The position numbers and the translations under genes were made by a program. Below the pieces are notes generated by a model. The model worked only from the letters and a program-made list of their open reading frames with translations. It had not been told where the DNA came from and did no database searches. Shown piece after piece: positions 6,179 through 6,548 of a stretch of DNA of 6,548 nucleotides; position 1 is the stretch's first letter, and every line of letters starts with the position of its first letter. Origin of the DNA: Actinomycetota bacterium (lineage in GTDB: Bacteria; Actinomycetota; Humimicrobiia; Humimicrobiales; Humimicrobiaceae); assembly GCA_028718045.1 (NCBI GenBank), contig JAQUMQ010000080.1, forward strand, positions 1-6,548. Direction: 5' to 3'.

Positions 6179-6548
6179 TTAAAATTTTTTAACCTTGAAA
6201 ACTCTTAGCGTATTCAGAACGGCTAGCAATGTTACCCCAACATCCGCAAAAACAGCTTCCCACATCGATGCAGTGCCAAATAACCCAAGCGCCAATATAG
6301 CTATTTTAATTCCCAATGCAAAAAAAATATTTTCCAGTACGATTCTTTTTGTTCTTTTTGCTATATAAATGGCGCCTGCAAGCTTCACCGGCTCATCATC
6401 CATTATAACAATATCCGCAGATTCGATAGCGGCATCCGAGCCTAAACCACCCATAGCTACCCCTATATCAGCTCTTGCCAGAACAGGTGCATCGTTAATA
6501 CCGTCGCCGACAAAAATAATCTTACCGTTTTTATTTTTTTGTTTTTCA
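6179..6548 (-). CDS. Zn/Cd/Pb-type P1B ATPase, C-terminal part (N-terminus cut by window edge)
   Basis: The frame is open from the right edge to the TAA at 6179-6181, giving 122 residues; the ATG at 6454 is internal, because the catalytic signature VGDGINDAPVLARADIG (13-29) lies upstream of it. That GDGxND loop binds Mg in the phosphorylation domain of every P-type ATPase. MGGLGSDAAIESADIV (32-47) follows, then the last two membrane helices: about 71-92 with Lys81 (ALGIKIAILALG) and 95-115 with Asp102 (FADVGVTLLAVLN). A lysine in helix 7 and D-x-G in helix 8 are the marks of the ZntA/CadA subgroup (P1B-2), which pumps Zn, Cd or Pb out of the cell. The protein ends in a short basic tail, RVFKVKKF, with no added metal-binding domain at this end. 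The rest of the gene lies outside the window. Subgroup call strong; the physiological metal is not settled. Confidence 0.92.
   Translation of the reverse strand, partial: EKQKNKNGKIIFVGDGINDAPVLARADIGVAMGGLGSDAAIESADIVIMDDEPVKLAGAIYIAKRTKRIVLENIFFALGIKIAILALGLFGTASMWEAVFADVGVTLLAVLNTLRVFKVKKF

Noticed and set aside
6452..6454. ATG as a start for a small membrane protein of 91 residues
   Set aside because: The open frame continues upstream to the window edge and encodes the GDGINDAP signature, so this ATG is an internal methionine of the P-type ATPase.
1..6548. Searched for CRISPR arrays, insertion sequences, tRNA or rRNA genes, toxin-antitoxin pairs and defence or prophage genes
   Set aside because: No repeated spacer structure, transposase, inverted terminal repeats, RNA gene pattern or such protein family was seen on either strand.

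Overview
This AT-rich window has Shine-Dalgarno sites of the AGGAG/GGGAG type, some TTG and GTG start codons, AGA/ATA-rich codon use and a gene set (CBS-pair protein, fused Nnr, DUF3887-like lipoprotein, YhhQ) that together suggest a low-G+C Firmicute, most likely a member of the Clostridia. The taxon is inferred from style and gene content; no marker gene is present.

Layout, left to right: (1) 1-626, minus, the N-terminal 208 codons of a TspO/MBR-related tryptophan-rich membrane protein cut by the left edge, with its own candidate promoter at 685-713. (2) 786-1412, minus, a HAD-family phosphatase that starts at TTG, preceded on the same strand by (3) 1475-2224, minus, a YhhQ-type queuosine-precursor transporter. 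These two probably share a transcript. (4) 2457-2702, plus, the only forward gene: an 81-residue glycine-zipper membrane protein of unknown function with a good promoter (2359-2387) and a strong ribosome binding site. It is divergent from yhhQ and convergent with the next gene. (5) 2760-3086, minus, a two-helix membrane protein resembling the PLDc_N module, and 3184-3678, minus, a lipoprotein resembling DUF3887. (6) 3749-4213, minus, a CBS-domain pair, and 4260-5984, minus, the bifunctional NAD(P)HX repair enzyme Nnr, 46 bases apart and probably co-transcribed. (7) 6179-6548, minus, the C-terminal 122 residues of a Zn/Cd/Pb-type P1B ATPase cut by the right edge, followed by a weak terminator-like hairpin.

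Most of this is housekeeping and envelope function: metabolite repair (Nnr) beside a likely adenosyl-nucleotide sensor (CBS pair), salvage of a tRNA-modification precursor (YhhQ), metal efflux (P1B ATPase) and several small envelope proteins of unknown role. I found no CRISPR array, mobile element, RNA gene, toxin-antitoxin pair or phage-defence system. Nothing here supports a previously undescribed multi-gene system. The items most worth a second look are the unknown small membrane proteins, the Nnr/CBS pairing, and the unresolved Nnr start and insertion. No gene-free stretch exceeds 300 bases; the longest is the divergent intergenic region at 2225-2456.
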